DNA of 50,863 bases, from assembly GCA_964548165.1 (NCBI GenBank), contig CAZJQD010000003.1:4532-55394 (forward strand), read 5' to 3'. The position numbers and the translations under genes are program-made. Origin of the DNA: CAZJQD01 sp964548165 [NCBI: uncultured bacterium] (GTDB lineage Bacteria; UBA8481). The notes under the pieces are model-generated. The model was given only the letters and a program-made list of their open reading frames with translations. It made no database searches and was not told the origin of the DNA. Below, one piece after another: positions 1 through 7,746 of this stretch. The stretch's first letter is position 1, and the number at the start of each line of letters is the position of its first letter.

Positions 1-915
1 TTGCCCGAGAACGTGTTCGATAGGAACCTGTTGGTGTCCGAGAAATTCTCGAGCTGGATGCCATTTAGGTTCCCCGTCGCCACGTTCGATGTGAGAGTGT
101 TGTTCGAGGAACCGCTGAGGAAGAAGCCGTTGCCCCCACTGTTCCCCGTCGACACGTTTAATGCCAGCGTGCAACGCGAGGCACCGTTCAGGTAGAACCC
201 GCTGTTATTATTCGCGGATGCCGTGTTCGATGTGAGCGTATTGTTGTGTGAGGTATTATCGAGGTAGATGCCGTACTCGTTGTTCGATGACGTCGTGTCC
301 GACGTCAGCGTGTTGTTCGAGGAACCGATGAGGTAGATGCCGCCGCGGTACACGTTCCCCGTGCACGTATTCGATGCCAGAACGTTGTTTGCGGAACCAT
401 TGAGGTGGATGCCGGCACCGCCATTCCCCGACGCCGTGTTCCATGTCAGCGTGCAGTTCGAGGAATTGGTGAGGAAGATCCCATGACGGTTGGTCGCCCC
501 CGTATTACCCGACGACGTGTTCGATGTCAGCGTGTTGTTCGAGGAATTATCGAGGTAGATGCCCGCGTTACCCGTGGAGCCCCCCGCCGTGTTCGACGTG
601 AGTGTATTGCTGTCCGAGGAACTCGAGAGGTAGAAGCCCCTTTGGTTCCCCGACGACACGTTCGATGTAAGCGTGTTGTGGGTGGCTTCGCTCAGCTCGA
701 AGCCGAACGAGCTCCCAGACACCGTGTTCGACGTGAGCGTGTTGAACGAGCAACTTTGGATGTAGATGGCCTCTTCTTCCGCCGAGCACGAGTTCGATGT
801 GAGCGTATTGTAGTTGCAGGCATCGTAGAGGTAGATGCCATACCACCAGTTCGCCGTCGTCCTGTTCGAAGAAAGCGTGTTCCCGGTCGAGCCCGTCTGG
901 AGATAGATGCCCATG
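1..915 (-). repeat. Tandem 69-75 nt coding repeats of the beta-helix
   Basis: On the plus strand the recurring words are gaggtagatgcc and gttcgatgtgagcgtgttgt, spaced about 70 nt. They are degenerate at DNA level but conserved as protein (NTLTSN cores). At least 13 units are visible and the array continues off the left edge. The spacing and reading-frame conservation show a protein repeat, not a CRISPR or an intergenic satellite. Confidence 0.8.
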
Positions 916-1424
916 CGGTTGTTATCCACCTGGACGCGCTCGATGGCGGAAGAATCGACATTCTCAAAAAAGACGCCGGTATACCCTCCCGTGACGCGCA
1001 GATCACGGATCGTGATCCGCGTCTTCGCGCTGGCGTAAATCGACCGGAATTCTGCCTGGCTGTTGACGCTGAATTTGATGATCGTCGAGACCGAATCCTT
1101 GCCGATGATCCAGACGGACGAAACGGGGATCGTGATCGTGTCGGCCTCGGAAAAGACCCCGGAATCGATGTAGACCGTGTCTCCGGCCACCAGCAGGTGA
1201 TCGATCGATGCCAGCGTCCGGCGCGGTGACGCGATGCTCGTCCCGGAATTCAGATCATTTCCGATAGCCGCCGTGAACGAGTCCCCGACCGTCGAGGTGT
1301 CGTTGACGTAATACACGGCCGCCCGCGCCGGCACGGAGAAGAGGAGCAAAGCCAGGAGAACGATGGGGAGTAGAAAGGCGGAGCTTTGAACCCGCCACAA
1401 GGGCTTGGAATGGAATTCATTCAT
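1..1424 (-). CDS. Secreted right-handed parallel beta-helix repeat protein (C-terminus cut by window edge)
   Basis: Reading leftwards from ATG at 1422-1424, the frame stays open to base 1, giving at least 474 residues. Residues 14-36 form a hydrophobic signal peptide ending PARA, so the protein is exported. A non-repetitive domain follows (start YYVNDTSTVGDSF, including a GDTVYIDSG stretch typical of the cap of pectate-lyase-like folds). From about residue 170 there are at least 13 repeats of 23-25 residues with the core GIYL-x-NSSNNTLTSNT-x-SGN. This matches NosD/CopBD-type parallel beta-helix families, in which each repeat is one coil. Such proteins act as surface polysaccharide-binding or lyase proteins or as passive scaffolds; no catalytic residues can be named here. 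No Shine-Dalgarno is seen before the start. The gene is isolated from its right neighbour by about 280 bases with no recognisable gene. Confidence 0.8.
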   Translation of the reverse strand, partial: MNEFHSKPLWRVQSSAFLLPIVLLALLLFSVPARAAVYYVNDTSTVGDSFTAAIGNDLNSGTSIASPRRTLASIDHLLVAGDTVYIDSGVFSEADTITIPVSSVWIIGKDSVSTIIKFSVNSQAEFRSIYASAKTRITIRDLRVTGGYTGVFFENVDSSAIERVQVDNNRMGIYLQTGSTGNTLSSNRTTANWWYGIYLYDACNYNTLTSNSCSAEEEAIYIQSCSFNTLTSNTVSGSSFGFELSEATHNTLTSNVSSGNQRGFYLSSSSDSNTLTSNTAGGSTGNAGIYLDNSSNNTLTSNTSSGNTGATNRHGIFLTNSSNCTLTWNTASGNGGAGIHLNGSANNVLASNTCTGNVYRGGIYLIGSSNNTLTSDTTSSNNEYGIYLDNTSHNNTLTSNTASANNNSGFYLNGASRCTLALNVSTGNSGGNGFFLSGSSNNTLTSNVATGNLNGIQLENFSDTNRFLSNTFSG

Positions 1425-1706
1425 GAAATTCTAATCGCATGCCCCCCGTGGTATTTTGGGGAAAATACAGGTTCACGTTGGTGCGAGCAAGAAATTGTAT
1501 CCACCTTTTGACCTGAAGTTCCCGGCACACCAGCCCCGGTTCCATTTCAGGGAAGGCATCGAACTTGTCAGGTCACCGCGAAAGCCGGCAGATGCCATCC
1601 GTGAATCCAAGTGCCACTCGGACGGTTCGCAAGGTGTCCAGTTTGGGACCCCATTCGTGCCAAACGGCTTTCCGGGAAGCGACCACGGGGAGGACGATCG
1701 TAGCGG

Positions 1707-4040
1707 TTATGGGGAAATATCGCGAGAGTTGGCCGCAAGGTAGCGGCCCGTCAGCGATGACGGCGAGGCCGCCAGTGACGCCGGCGGGCCCTCGAAGACC
1801 ACCTCTCCTCCCCTGTTGCCGCCTTCCGGACCGAGGTCGATGATCCAGTCGGCGCTGCGGATGACGTCGACGTTGTGCTCGATGACGATCACCGTGTTCC
1901 CGCCGTCGACGATCCGATCGAGGATGGCCAGGAGGTGCCCGGTGTCGGACATGTGCAGGCCCGTCGTGGGTTCGTCCAGGACGTAGAGCGTTCCCTCCTT
2001 GTGGAGTTCGCCGGCGAGCTTGAGGCGCTGGCATTCGCCGCCCGAGAGCGTGGAGAGCGGCTGGCCCAGGGTGAGGTAGTCGAGGCCGACGTCACTGAGG
2101 GCCTGGAGCTTGCGGACGATCTCGCGCCGCTTGAAGAAGCCGAGCGCCTCGACAACGGTCAGGCCGAGCACGTCGTCGATGTTCCTGCCGTCCAGACGAT
2201 AGGCTAGAACCTCGTCCTTGAAGCGTCGGCCCTGGCAGTCCTCGCACGGCGACTCGAAGGCGTCCATGAACGAGAGCTCGGTCGTGATCACGCCCGACCC
2301 CTTGCAGGTCTCGCATGCCCCCTTCGAATTGAAACTGAAGAGCCCGGCCTCGACTCCGTTCGCCTCCGCGAAAGCCTTGCGGACGTGATCCATGATGCCC
2401 GTATAGGTCGCGGGATTGGATCGCGTGGACGTCCCGACCGCGGACTGGTCGATGACGATCGCCTCCGGGTGCTCGGGCAGGAAGACCTGCTCGATGAGCG
2501 AACTCTTGCCCGAACCCGCCACGCCGGTGATGGCCACCAGGACGCCCGTCGGAATATCCACGTCGATGCCCTTGAGGTTGTTCGCGCGGGCATTGCGGAT
2601 CGCGAGGTGACCCGACGGTTTCCGGGGATGAGCCTTCAACGGCAGGACCCGCTTCAGGTGCCGACCGGTCACGGTCTCGGCGCCAAGGAGCGCCTCATAG
2701 GAGCCCTCGAAGACGATGGTGCCGCCAGCCGTTCCCGCCCCCGGGCCGACGTCGACAACGTGATCGGCCACGCGGATGACGTCCGGGTCGTGCTCGACGA
2801 CGATCACGGTGTTGCCCTTGTCCCTCAGCTTCTGCAGGAGCTCGTTGAGGCGGTGAACGTCGCGCGGGTGGAGCCCGATGCTGGGCTCGTCGAAGATGTA
2901 CATCACGTCGACGAGGCTCGACCCGAGCTGTCGGACCATCTTGATCCGCTGCGATTCCCCTCCGGAGAGCGTGTCGGTCTCGCGGTCGAGGCTGAGGTAT
3001 TCCAGGCCGATCTCCACGAGGTGCCGCAGGCGCTCGACGAGCGCCTCGACGATCGGCGCGGCTACCGGATCCGCGATCGCTTCCAGGACCGGGATCAGAT
3101 CGTCCACCTCCATCGCCGCCAGCTCGGCGATGTTGTGCCCGTCGATGCGGCAGGCCAGCGCGGCCTGGCTGAGCCTGGCCCCCTTGCAGAGCGGGCACGG
3201 TCGCGGCTTGAGGTAGGGTTCGACGGCCTTCCGCGTCCTCGCCGAGAGCGTCTTCACGTCGCGGCGCACGTAGGCCTTCTCGAACTTCTCCAGGACGCCC
3301 AGGTAGCTCACGTTGATTGTCCCCCCACCGAAGGCCATCTTGAACTTCCGGTCCTTGCCGCGAAGCAGGAGATCCATCTCGTCGGGTGTGAAGTCGGCGA
3401 GCTTCTTGTCGTTATCGAAGAAACCCGAGGCCGCATAGCTCCCGAGCTCCCACGCCGCGAAGACCGGCACCTGGACCGCGCCCTCGTTGAGGGACTTGGA
3501 GAGGTCGAGGAAGTCGTCGGAGACGACGCCGATCTTCTGCCCGAGGCCGCCACACTCGGGGCAGGCCCCGCGCGGATCGTTGAAGGAGAACGCGCTCGAG
3601 TCCCGCGCCCGCTCGACCTCGCCGGACTTGGCCCGTTCATTCACCAGGTCCTTCACCGCAAACGACATCCGGGTGCCGACCGGCGGCGAGCCCACGCGCG
3701 AGAAGAGGAGCCTGAGGAGGGTATAGATATCGGTGACGGTACCGACGGTGGAGTGCGAGCCCCCGCCGAGGCGTTTCTGGTCCACGATAACGGCCATGCT
3801 GAGATTCTCGATCGAATCGGCGTCGGGCTGGGGATACCGCGGCAGGAAGCTCCGGATGAACATGCTGAAGTTCTCGTAGAGCTGGCGCTGGGCCTCGGTG
3901 GCCAGGGTATCGAAGACGATGGAGGACTTTCCCGAGCCGGAGACCCCGGTGAAGATCGTGATCGTGCGCTTGGGAATGCGAAGCGAGACGTCCTTGAGGT
4001 TGTTCTCACGGGCCCCGCGGATCTCGATGAATTCCTGCAT
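1707..4040 (-). CDS. Short UvrA paralogue (UvrA2/DrrC-like ABC ATPase)
   Basis: 777 residues with two ABC ATPase halves. Half one has Walker A GVSGSGKSS near residue 34, signature LSGGESQRIK and Walker B VMYIFDEPSIGLHP. Half two has GVAGSGKSS, LSGGECQRLK and LYVLDEPTTGLH. Cys pairs CPECGGLG and CPLCKG in half one, and CETCKGSG and CEDCQG in half two, match UvrA zinc-module positions. Canonical UvrA is about 940 residues; here the stretch between the first Walker A and the first Cys pair is too short for the usual UvrB-binding domain. This is the pattern of UvrA2/DrrC-type proteins, linked in other bacteria to tolerance of DNA-binding drugs or to UvrB-independent damage handling. It is therefore probably not the housekeeping uvrA. 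The gene stands alone behind its own promoter. Confidence 0.88.
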   Translation of the reverse strand: MQEFIEIRGARENNLKDVSLRIPKRTITIFTGVSGSGKSSIVFDTLATEAQRQLYENFSMFIRSFLPRYPQPDADSIENLSMAVIVDQKRLGGGSHSTVGTVTDIYTLLRLLFSRVGSPPVGTRMSFAVKDLVNERAKSGEVERARDSSAFSFNDPRGACPECGGLGQKIGVVSDDFLDLSKSLNEGAVQVPVFAAWELGSYAASGFFDNDKKLADFTPDEMDLLLRGKDRKFKMAFGGGTINVSYLGVLEKFEKAYVRRDVKTLSARTRKAVEPYLKPRPCPLCKGARLSQAALACRIDGHNIAELAAMEVDDLIPVLEAIADPVAAPIVEALVERLRHLVEIGLEYLSLDRETDTLSGGESQRIKMVRQLGSSLVDVMYIFDEPSIGLHPRDVHRLNELLQKLRDKGNTVIVVEHDPDVIRVADHVVDVGPGAGTAGGTIVFEGSYEALLGAETVTGRHLKRVLPLKAHPRKPSGHLAIRNARANNLKGIDVDIPTGVLVAITGVAGSGKSSLIEQVFLPEHPEAIVIDQSAVGTSTRSNPATYTGIMDHVRKAFAEANGVEAGLFSFNSKGACETCKGSGVITTELSFMDAFESPCEDCQGRRFKDEVLAYRLDGRNIDDVLGLTVVEALGFFKRREIVRKLQALSDVGLDYLTLGQPLSTLSGGECQRLKLAGELHKEGTLYVLDEPTTGLHMSDTGHLLAILDRIVDGGNTVIVIEHNVDVIRSADWIIDLGPEGGNRGGEVVFEGPPASLAASPSSLTGRYLAANSRDISP

Positions 4041-4074
4041 GACCGCAGATTAGCTCACGTCCACGGGCAGGCAA
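4041..4074 (-). promoter_or_regulatory. Leaderless promoter of the UvrA-like gene
   Basis: Reading leftwards: TTGCCT (4074-4069), 16 nt, TAATCT (4052-4047), then exactly 6 nt (4046-4041) before ATG at 4040. The predicted transcription start coincides with the start codon, and there is no Shine-Dalgarno sequence. Confidence 0.5.
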
Positions 4075-4199
4075 GGGCAAGGTGAGGCGCTCACAGGCAG
4101 AGTTCCCGCGAGCACAGAACACGCCAGGAGCCACCCGCTGCTCCCTGACAGGTCAATATTCCATCGATGCCCGCTGGAAATTGCCCGCCAGATGCGAGC

Positions 4200-4223
4200 T
4201 ATAATGGGGCACGAGGTGAGGGG
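4200..4223 (+). promoter_or_regulatory. -10 box and ribosome binding site of the NTF2-like lipoprotein gene
   Basis: A perfect TATAAT lies at 4200-4205. A strong ribosome binding site, GAGGTGAGGGG, ends directly before ATG at 4224 and decides this start over an in-frame ATG at 4167. No good -35 element is visible. Confidence 0.5.
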
Positions 4224-4850
4224 ATGCGAACGAAAGTCAGGAAGTCCGGTTGGGAGCAGTGCGCGGTCCGGACCGTGGGCGCGGTCGTTACGTTCCTCAT
4301 CACAGCCGGTCTCGCGAGTTGTACCCCCATGCAACGCGTCCAGTATCGGCCGTCAGCCCAGGCCGTCTCCACGGCCCAACTGCGCGCGGCTATTGGCGGC
4401 ATCTTCGCGGCGTACGAGCGCGAGGATATCGCCACATTCATGTCGCTCGTATCTCGCGACTTCCGATCTTCAGATAACGGAGGGCACTCGTATACCACCC
4501 CCTACTTCGAGAACGCTGTGCGCGAGGATTTCAGCAACTTGTCGCATGTATCCTTCGACGTCTTCGTTAACGCCGTGACGCACTACTCGGGTCAATCCCT
4601 GTGTCGTACTCCGATCACGTGGTTCCGGCGGACTCGCGTCCCGTTCGGGAACGAGGAGTGGATCGTGAGGGGCCGGTCGTCGGCTCTGGTGTGGCGCCGC
4701 GAAGATGAGGAGTGGCGGCTCTATGGCATCGAGGAAGAGGCCGTCTTCGGCCTCTCGAGCCCTTCCGGAGTGATCCTCGTGCGCGAGGGAGAAGTGAACG
4801 GCGCTCCACCCGCGGCTGGAGCGCGGATCGAGAACGGCGACTACCGGTAG
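4224..4850 (+). CDS. Lipoprotein with an NTF2/SnoaL-like domain
   Basis: 208 residues. Start chosen at ATG 4224 because GAGGTGAGGGG lies just upstream and a lipoprotein signal follows (TFLITAGLASC, lipobox LASC). The mature part begins with a helix-rich stretch about an ereDIATFMSLVSRDF pattern and ends in strands such as SALVWRREDEEWRLYGIEEE. This resembles the SnoaL/NTF2 cone fold, used by small enzymes and binding proteins. No catalytic residue can be assigned. It is converging on the 4902-5177 gene, with a hairpin between the two. Confidence 0.7.
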   Translation: MRTKVRKSGWEQCAVRTVGAVVTFLITAGLASCTPMQRVQYRPSAQAVSTAQLRAAIGGIFAAYEREDIATFMSLVSRDFRSSDNGGHSYTTPYFENAVREDFSNLSHVSFDVFVNAVTHYSGQSLCRTPITWFRRTRVPFGNEEWIVRGRSSALVWRREDEEWRLYGIEEEAVFGLSSPSGVILVREGEVNGAPPAAGARIENGDYR

Positions 4851-4857
4851 AGAACCA

Positions 4858-4888
4858 TCACCGGCGCCGCACGAGCGCCGGCCGGTGA
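4858..4888. terminator. Hairpin between convergent genes (possible bidirectional terminator)
   Basis: TCACCGGC (4858-4865) pairs perfectly with GCCGGTGA (4881-4888), and an alternative inner GGCGC/GCGCC pairing exists. It lies between two converging stop codons. There is no T-run on either side, so intrinsic termination is uncertain. Confidence 0.4.
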
Positions 4889-4901
4889 CCGCCTGTCCGC
4901 G

Positions 4902-5177
4902 CTACTTTCCGGCGTTGTTGTAGCCCTCTGAGAATTTCACCGCGCTGTCCGAGTCATCCATGATCTCCTCGACCACCCTGCGAAAGCTCGTTTCGTCATG
5001 ACCCGCCTTCGCCAGGAGCCGATCGGCCTCTTCTGGAGAAGCCTTCTCCACGGCGGCAGCCAGGGTTCCCAGCTTCTCCGGGTCCTTGGTCGTGGCGACA
5101 TCGCTGCCGCAGGCCACCGAGAACCCCAGGACCACCATGAGCACGAAGCCTCGCAGGAATTTCGCGTACCCGATCAT
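4902..5177 (-). CDS. Small lipoprotein, unknown function
   Basis: 91 residues with signal FLRGFVLMVVLGFSVAC (lipobox SVAC, Cys23). The mature part is helical and acidic, e.g. AAAVEKASPEEADRLLAKAG. No family is recognised. Its ATG (5177-5175) overlaps the TGA of the upstream gene as ATGA, so the two are translationally coupled and probably work together in the envelope. Confidence 0.65.
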   Translation of the reverse strand: MIGYAKFLRGFVLMVVLGFSVACGSDVATTKDPEKLGTLAAAVEKASPEEADRLLAKAGHDETSFRRVVEEIMDDSDSAVKFSEGYNNAGK

Positions 5178-5749
5178 CGATTTCCCCTGTTCCGATTTCC
5201 CATGTTTCCGTTTCCCGGACGTCCCCGGGAACCTCGGCCGCGTTCGCGGTCCAGTCCCGTATCCCGGCGGTTGTCCGTATCACTGCGGTTTTCGTAATTG
5301 GCGTCATGGTCGCCGGCGGGGCGGCCCCTGCCCCGCCGTGCCTGCTCGGCGTGGATCGCCGCGGCCAACTCCCTCCCGGTCAATCCTCGCGCATGCGCCG
5401 CCTGCACAAAGGCGCCCATGCCGCGGCCCCTGCCGCTATACATCCTGCTGTCGGAATTGTCATTTGACGCGACCGCTGGCGAGACGCCGGGAACCGTAGG
5501 AACGGATGTGTCCACCAGCACCTTGAAGATATCCCAGATCTCGCCGTTCGAGAGCTTATCCTTCCGGAAGAGCGCGACGATCTGAGAGGCCGCGTCGGGG
5601 GTCAGTTCGCCGGTAGTGACCGCCATGCCGATGGCCGCTGCGCTTCCAATCGCGTCGATGGTGTCCTGCGTCAGGGCCCAGGCCATGGTGCCGATCACGA
5701 GTATGACTCCGAGGGCCGTGGTTATCCGTCGCAACTGATTCATTATCAT
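5174..5749 (-). CDS. Secreted protein with Arg/Gly-rich tail, unknown function
   Basis: 191 residues. The N-terminal hydrophobic segment (ITTALGVILVIGTMAWAL) looks like a signal peptide. Residues 28-80 hold a short predicted helical domain (LTPDAASQIVALFRKDKLSNGEIWDIFKVLV), and the last 60 residues are rich in R, G, N and D with many RGR/NRG steps. An alternative start is ATG 5743. I recognise no family. It is the first gene of a two-gene unit with the 4902-5177 lipoprotein. Confidence 0.6.
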   Translation of the reverse strand: MIMNQLRRITTALGVILVIGTMAWALTQDTIDAIGSAAAIGMAVTTGELTPDAASQIVALFRKDKLSNGEIWDIFKVLVDTSVPTVPGVSPAVASNDNSDSRMYSGRGRGMGAFVQAAHARGLTGRELAAAIHAEQARRGRGRPAGDHDANYENRSDTDNRRDTGLDRERGRGSRGRPGNGNMGNRNRGNR

Positions 5750-5811
5750 ATGGCGTCATCATGACCCGCGCGCGCGGTCGCAGGCCATGGGGTATTACCC
5801 TACCCGGAAAT

Positions 5812-6246
5812 TCAGGCCGTTTCGTCGAGACAGATGCCGACCTCTCCGAGAAGATCGTTGATCAGGCGCGTAATCTCGTCGTGCTCGATGATGCGAAGGC
5901 GCTTCACGACCGGTTCGTCCTTGACACGATGATCGGCGATCTCGAGGTGAATCGATCCGTCATCCTCGACGGTCAGGCCCAGACTGATAGCGGTTCCGTT
6001 GCGCTGCAGCAGCTTGTTCACCAGGATGATCCTGGCCTCGAGCTGGTCGACGGTTCCATCCACGACGGCGGGCTGCTTCCGAGGCTGGAGCGGCCCGGGA
6101 TCATGCAGTGGCCGATCGGCCAGGTTCGGGGTGTCGTCCGCGCTGATGGCATGAACCTCCGCAACCGCGGCCGTCGGCTCCACGCGCGCCACCGACGGCA
6201 CCACGTGCCCCGGCGTGATGTTGAGTCTCACGGAATCGTCTGGCAT
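5812..6246 (-). CDS. FlaG-like protein
   Basis: 144 residues. The N-terminal 60 are disordered and Pro/Ala-rich. The C-terminal part (VDQLEARIILVNKLLQ, then LTVEDDGSIHLEIADHR, then IIEHDEITRLINDLLGEVGICLDETA) follows the FlaG pattern: a helix, a beta hairpin with a V-x-D step, then a helix ending in G-x-x-x-D-x-x-A. FlaG proteins influence flagellar filament length. No flagellar gene is nearby and the typical IRQIP motif is replaced by VKRLRII, so the assignment is tentative. The start follows a GGGGGTG sequence. Confidence 0.55.
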   Translation of the reverse strand: MPDDSVRLNITPGHVVPSVARVEPTAAVAEVHAISADDTPNLADRPLHDPGPLQPRKQPAVVDGTVDQLEARIILVNKLLQRNGTAISLGLTVEDDGSIHLEIADHRVKDEPVVKRLRIIEHDEITRLINDLLGEVGICLDETA

Positions 6247-6263
6247 CCATCACCCCCGTGCCC

Positions 6264-6271
6264 ATTATAGT
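6264..6271. promoter_or_regulatory. Overlapping divergent -10 elements
   Basis: ATTATAGT reads TATAAT on the minus strand (6269-6264, towards the FlaG-like gene at 6246) and TATAGT on the plus strand (6266-6271, towards the HAD gene at 6332). Transcription from the two should be mutually exclusive if both are used. Confidence 0.35.
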
Positions 6272-6331
6272 CACCCGGCTTCCAACTTGCGGCGAAACTC
6301 GTATGATCGGCCCTCCAGGAGGAGATGACTC

Positions 6332-7126
6332 ATGGTTTCGAAGGCTGCGCGCAAGGCCCAAGGTGGCCGTGGCAAGAGGCCAGGCGCCTCGAGCAGGAAT
6401 GACCTGCCGGATCTGGAGACCGTGCTGGCACGGGTTCACGCGATGACGGCGCGGAAAGAATCCAGCCTGGCCATCTTCGATCTCGATGGCACGCTCTTCG
6501 ATAATCGCACCCGCACGGTCTTCATCCTTCGCGAGATCTCAGAAAAGTTCTCCTCCCGCGCCCGATCACTCTACGCGGCCTTCGAACGGGATCTGGACTT
6601 GTCGACCGTCGACTACAGCCTCGACGTGACCCTCAAGCGCATGGGCGTGAGAAACTTCGCCGAGGTCGTTTTCATCAAGCGGGAATGGACGAAGCGCTTC
6701 TTCAGCGACGAATACCAGAAATACGACATGCCGATCCCGGGCGCCAAGGCATACGTCGAACGCGTCCACGAGGCGGGTGCGACCGTCATCTACCTCACGG
6801 GCCGCGACGTCGGCAGGATGCTGGTGGGAACGACGGAGGTCCTGCGCCTATACGGCTTCCCCGTCGGCGTGGCCGGGACCATGACGATCGTGAAGAAGGA
6901 ATTCGAGCAATCAGACGAGATCTTCAAGCACGAGGTCAGTGACTACATCGATCGCCTCGGCGAGGTCGTGGCCGTCTTCGAGAACGAGCCCGCCAACTCG
7001 AACCTCCTCCAGGACCGCTTTCCCCATGCCGCTCACTTCTTCGTCATGACCCAGCATCGCCCAGACGCGCCGGTACTGCATGGCGGCATCCGCTCGATCC
7101 GGAACTTCCGCCCCGCCGGTCGGTAA
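6332..7126 (+). CDS. HAD-superfamily hydrolase
   Basis: 264 residues. HAD motif I is IFDLDGTLFD, with nucleophile D50 and acid D52. Motif II is YLTGRD, K is supplied near TIVKKEF, and the motif IV position reads VFENEPAN rather than the common DD/GDxxxD, so metal binding would use E/E. The first 40 residues are a basic, probably disordered extension. These enzymes are usually phosphatases on small molecules; the substrate is unknown. An AGGAGGAG site at 6317-6324 sets the start. The gene ends about 245 nt before the cold-shock gene and appears monocistronic. Confidence 0.8.
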   Translation: MVSKAARKAQGGRGKRPGASSRNDLPDLETVLARVHAMTARKESSLAIFDLDGTLFDNRTRTVFILREISEKFSSRARSLYAAFERDLDLSTVDYSLDVTLKRMGVRNFAEVVFIKREWTKRFFSDEYQKYDMPIPGAKAYVERVHEAGATVIYLTGRDVGRMLVGTTEVLRLYGFPVGVAGTMTIVKKEFEQSDEIFKHEVSDYIDRLGEVVAVFENEPANSNLLQDRFPHAAHFFVMTQHRPDAPVLHGGIRSIRNFRPAGR

Positions 7127-7371
7127 CAGCCCGAGGCAGGCCCGGATATTTGTCCCATCCTAACTGCAGTTTTTACAGTGTTTAACATATTAGTTGCCGA
7201 AAATATGTGGACAACTTCCGTGGAGGCGCCCACAATTCAGCCCAGCTTTTGATCAGGGAACCATCGGGGGTTCCGGCGTCGCCAACGCGACCGTCGTCAT
7301 CTCCGCGCACCGCAGCACAGAAATGTCTCGGTATGTGAACTCCTTGAGCAAAGAAAGGAGGAACATATCAC
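7127..7371 (+). promoter_or_regulatory. Long AT-rich upstream region and leader of the cold-shock gene
   Basis: This 245-nt non-coding stretch is AT-rich at 7161-7210, unlike its surroundings, and includes TTTTTACAG, TTTAACATATTAG and AAATATG steps that would suit a promoter. The gene has AAAGGAGG (7356-7363) before its ATG. Long structured leaders controlling cspA-type mRNAs are known; no specific fold can be proven by eye. Confidence 0.4.
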
Positions 7372-7572
7372 ATGGCAATTGGTACGGTTAAGTGGTTCAA
7401 CGCTCAGAAGGGCTTTGGATTCATCAAGCAGGAGAACGGCGAAGACGTTTTCGTGCACTTCTCCGCTCTGAAGATGGACGGCTACAAGTCCATCGACGAG
7501 GGCGCGAAGGTTCAGTTCGATGTCGTGCAGGGAGAAAAAGGCCTGCAGGCAGCGAACGTTACGATGGCCTAA
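7372..7572 (+). CDS. cspA: Cold-shock domain protein, CspA family
   Basis: 66 residues forming one complete cold-shock (OB-fold) domain, starting [17 protein letters not shown]1 is KGFGFIKQ and RNP2 is DVFVHFS; both bind single-stranded nucleic acid. It acts in the cytoplasm as an RNA chaperone that melts structure in mRNAs. Length and sequence are typical of the family; which CspA paralogue it corresponds to cannot be told. It is preceded by a strong Shine-Dalgarno site and a long leader and followed by an intrinsic terminator, so it is a stand-alone transcript. Confidence 0.96.
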   Translation: MAIGTVKWFNAQKGFGFIKQENGEDVFVHFSALKMDGYKSIDEGAKVQFDVVQGEKGLQAANVTMA

Positions 7573-7593
7573 CGCTTCGTTCGCGAAGACTGA

Positions 7594-7624
7594 CCCCGCC
7601 GGGTAACACCGGCGGGGTTTTTCG
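7594..7624 (+). terminator. Rho-independent terminator of the cold-shock gene
   Basis: CCCCGCCGG (7594-7602) and CCGGCGGGG (7609-7617) form a perfect 9-bp stem with a 6-nt loop, followed by TTTTTCGTTTT. A small CTTCG-TTCG-CGAAG hairpin lies just upstream. Confidence 0.95.
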
Positions 7625-7734
7625 TTTTAACCCCGCGACGACGACGCCCGGGCAATCATTTCACCTCGTAACGCGAGGTAAATGGCCGCGCTGACTTTTT
7701 CCGCTCAGCGTCTGGTCAGATTTCACCGGATGGC

Positions 7735-7746
7735 TATACTGGCCTC
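7735..7746 (+). promoter_or_regulatory. -10 box 6 nt before the start codon (leaderless)
   Basis: TATACT at 7735-7740 is followed by six bases and ATG at 7747. There is no Shine-Dalgarno sequence and no convincing -35 element. Confidence 0.4.

Noticed and set aside
1-915. CRISPR-like periodic repeat of about 70 nt
   Set aside because: Units are degenerate, in one reading frame and encode beta-helix coils; no unique spacers of constant length.
2385-4085. 566-codon open frame on the plus strand opposite the UvrA-like gene
   Set aside because: Arg/Asp/His-rich low-complexity translation with no family pattern; it is a by-product of high GC third positions of the real gene.
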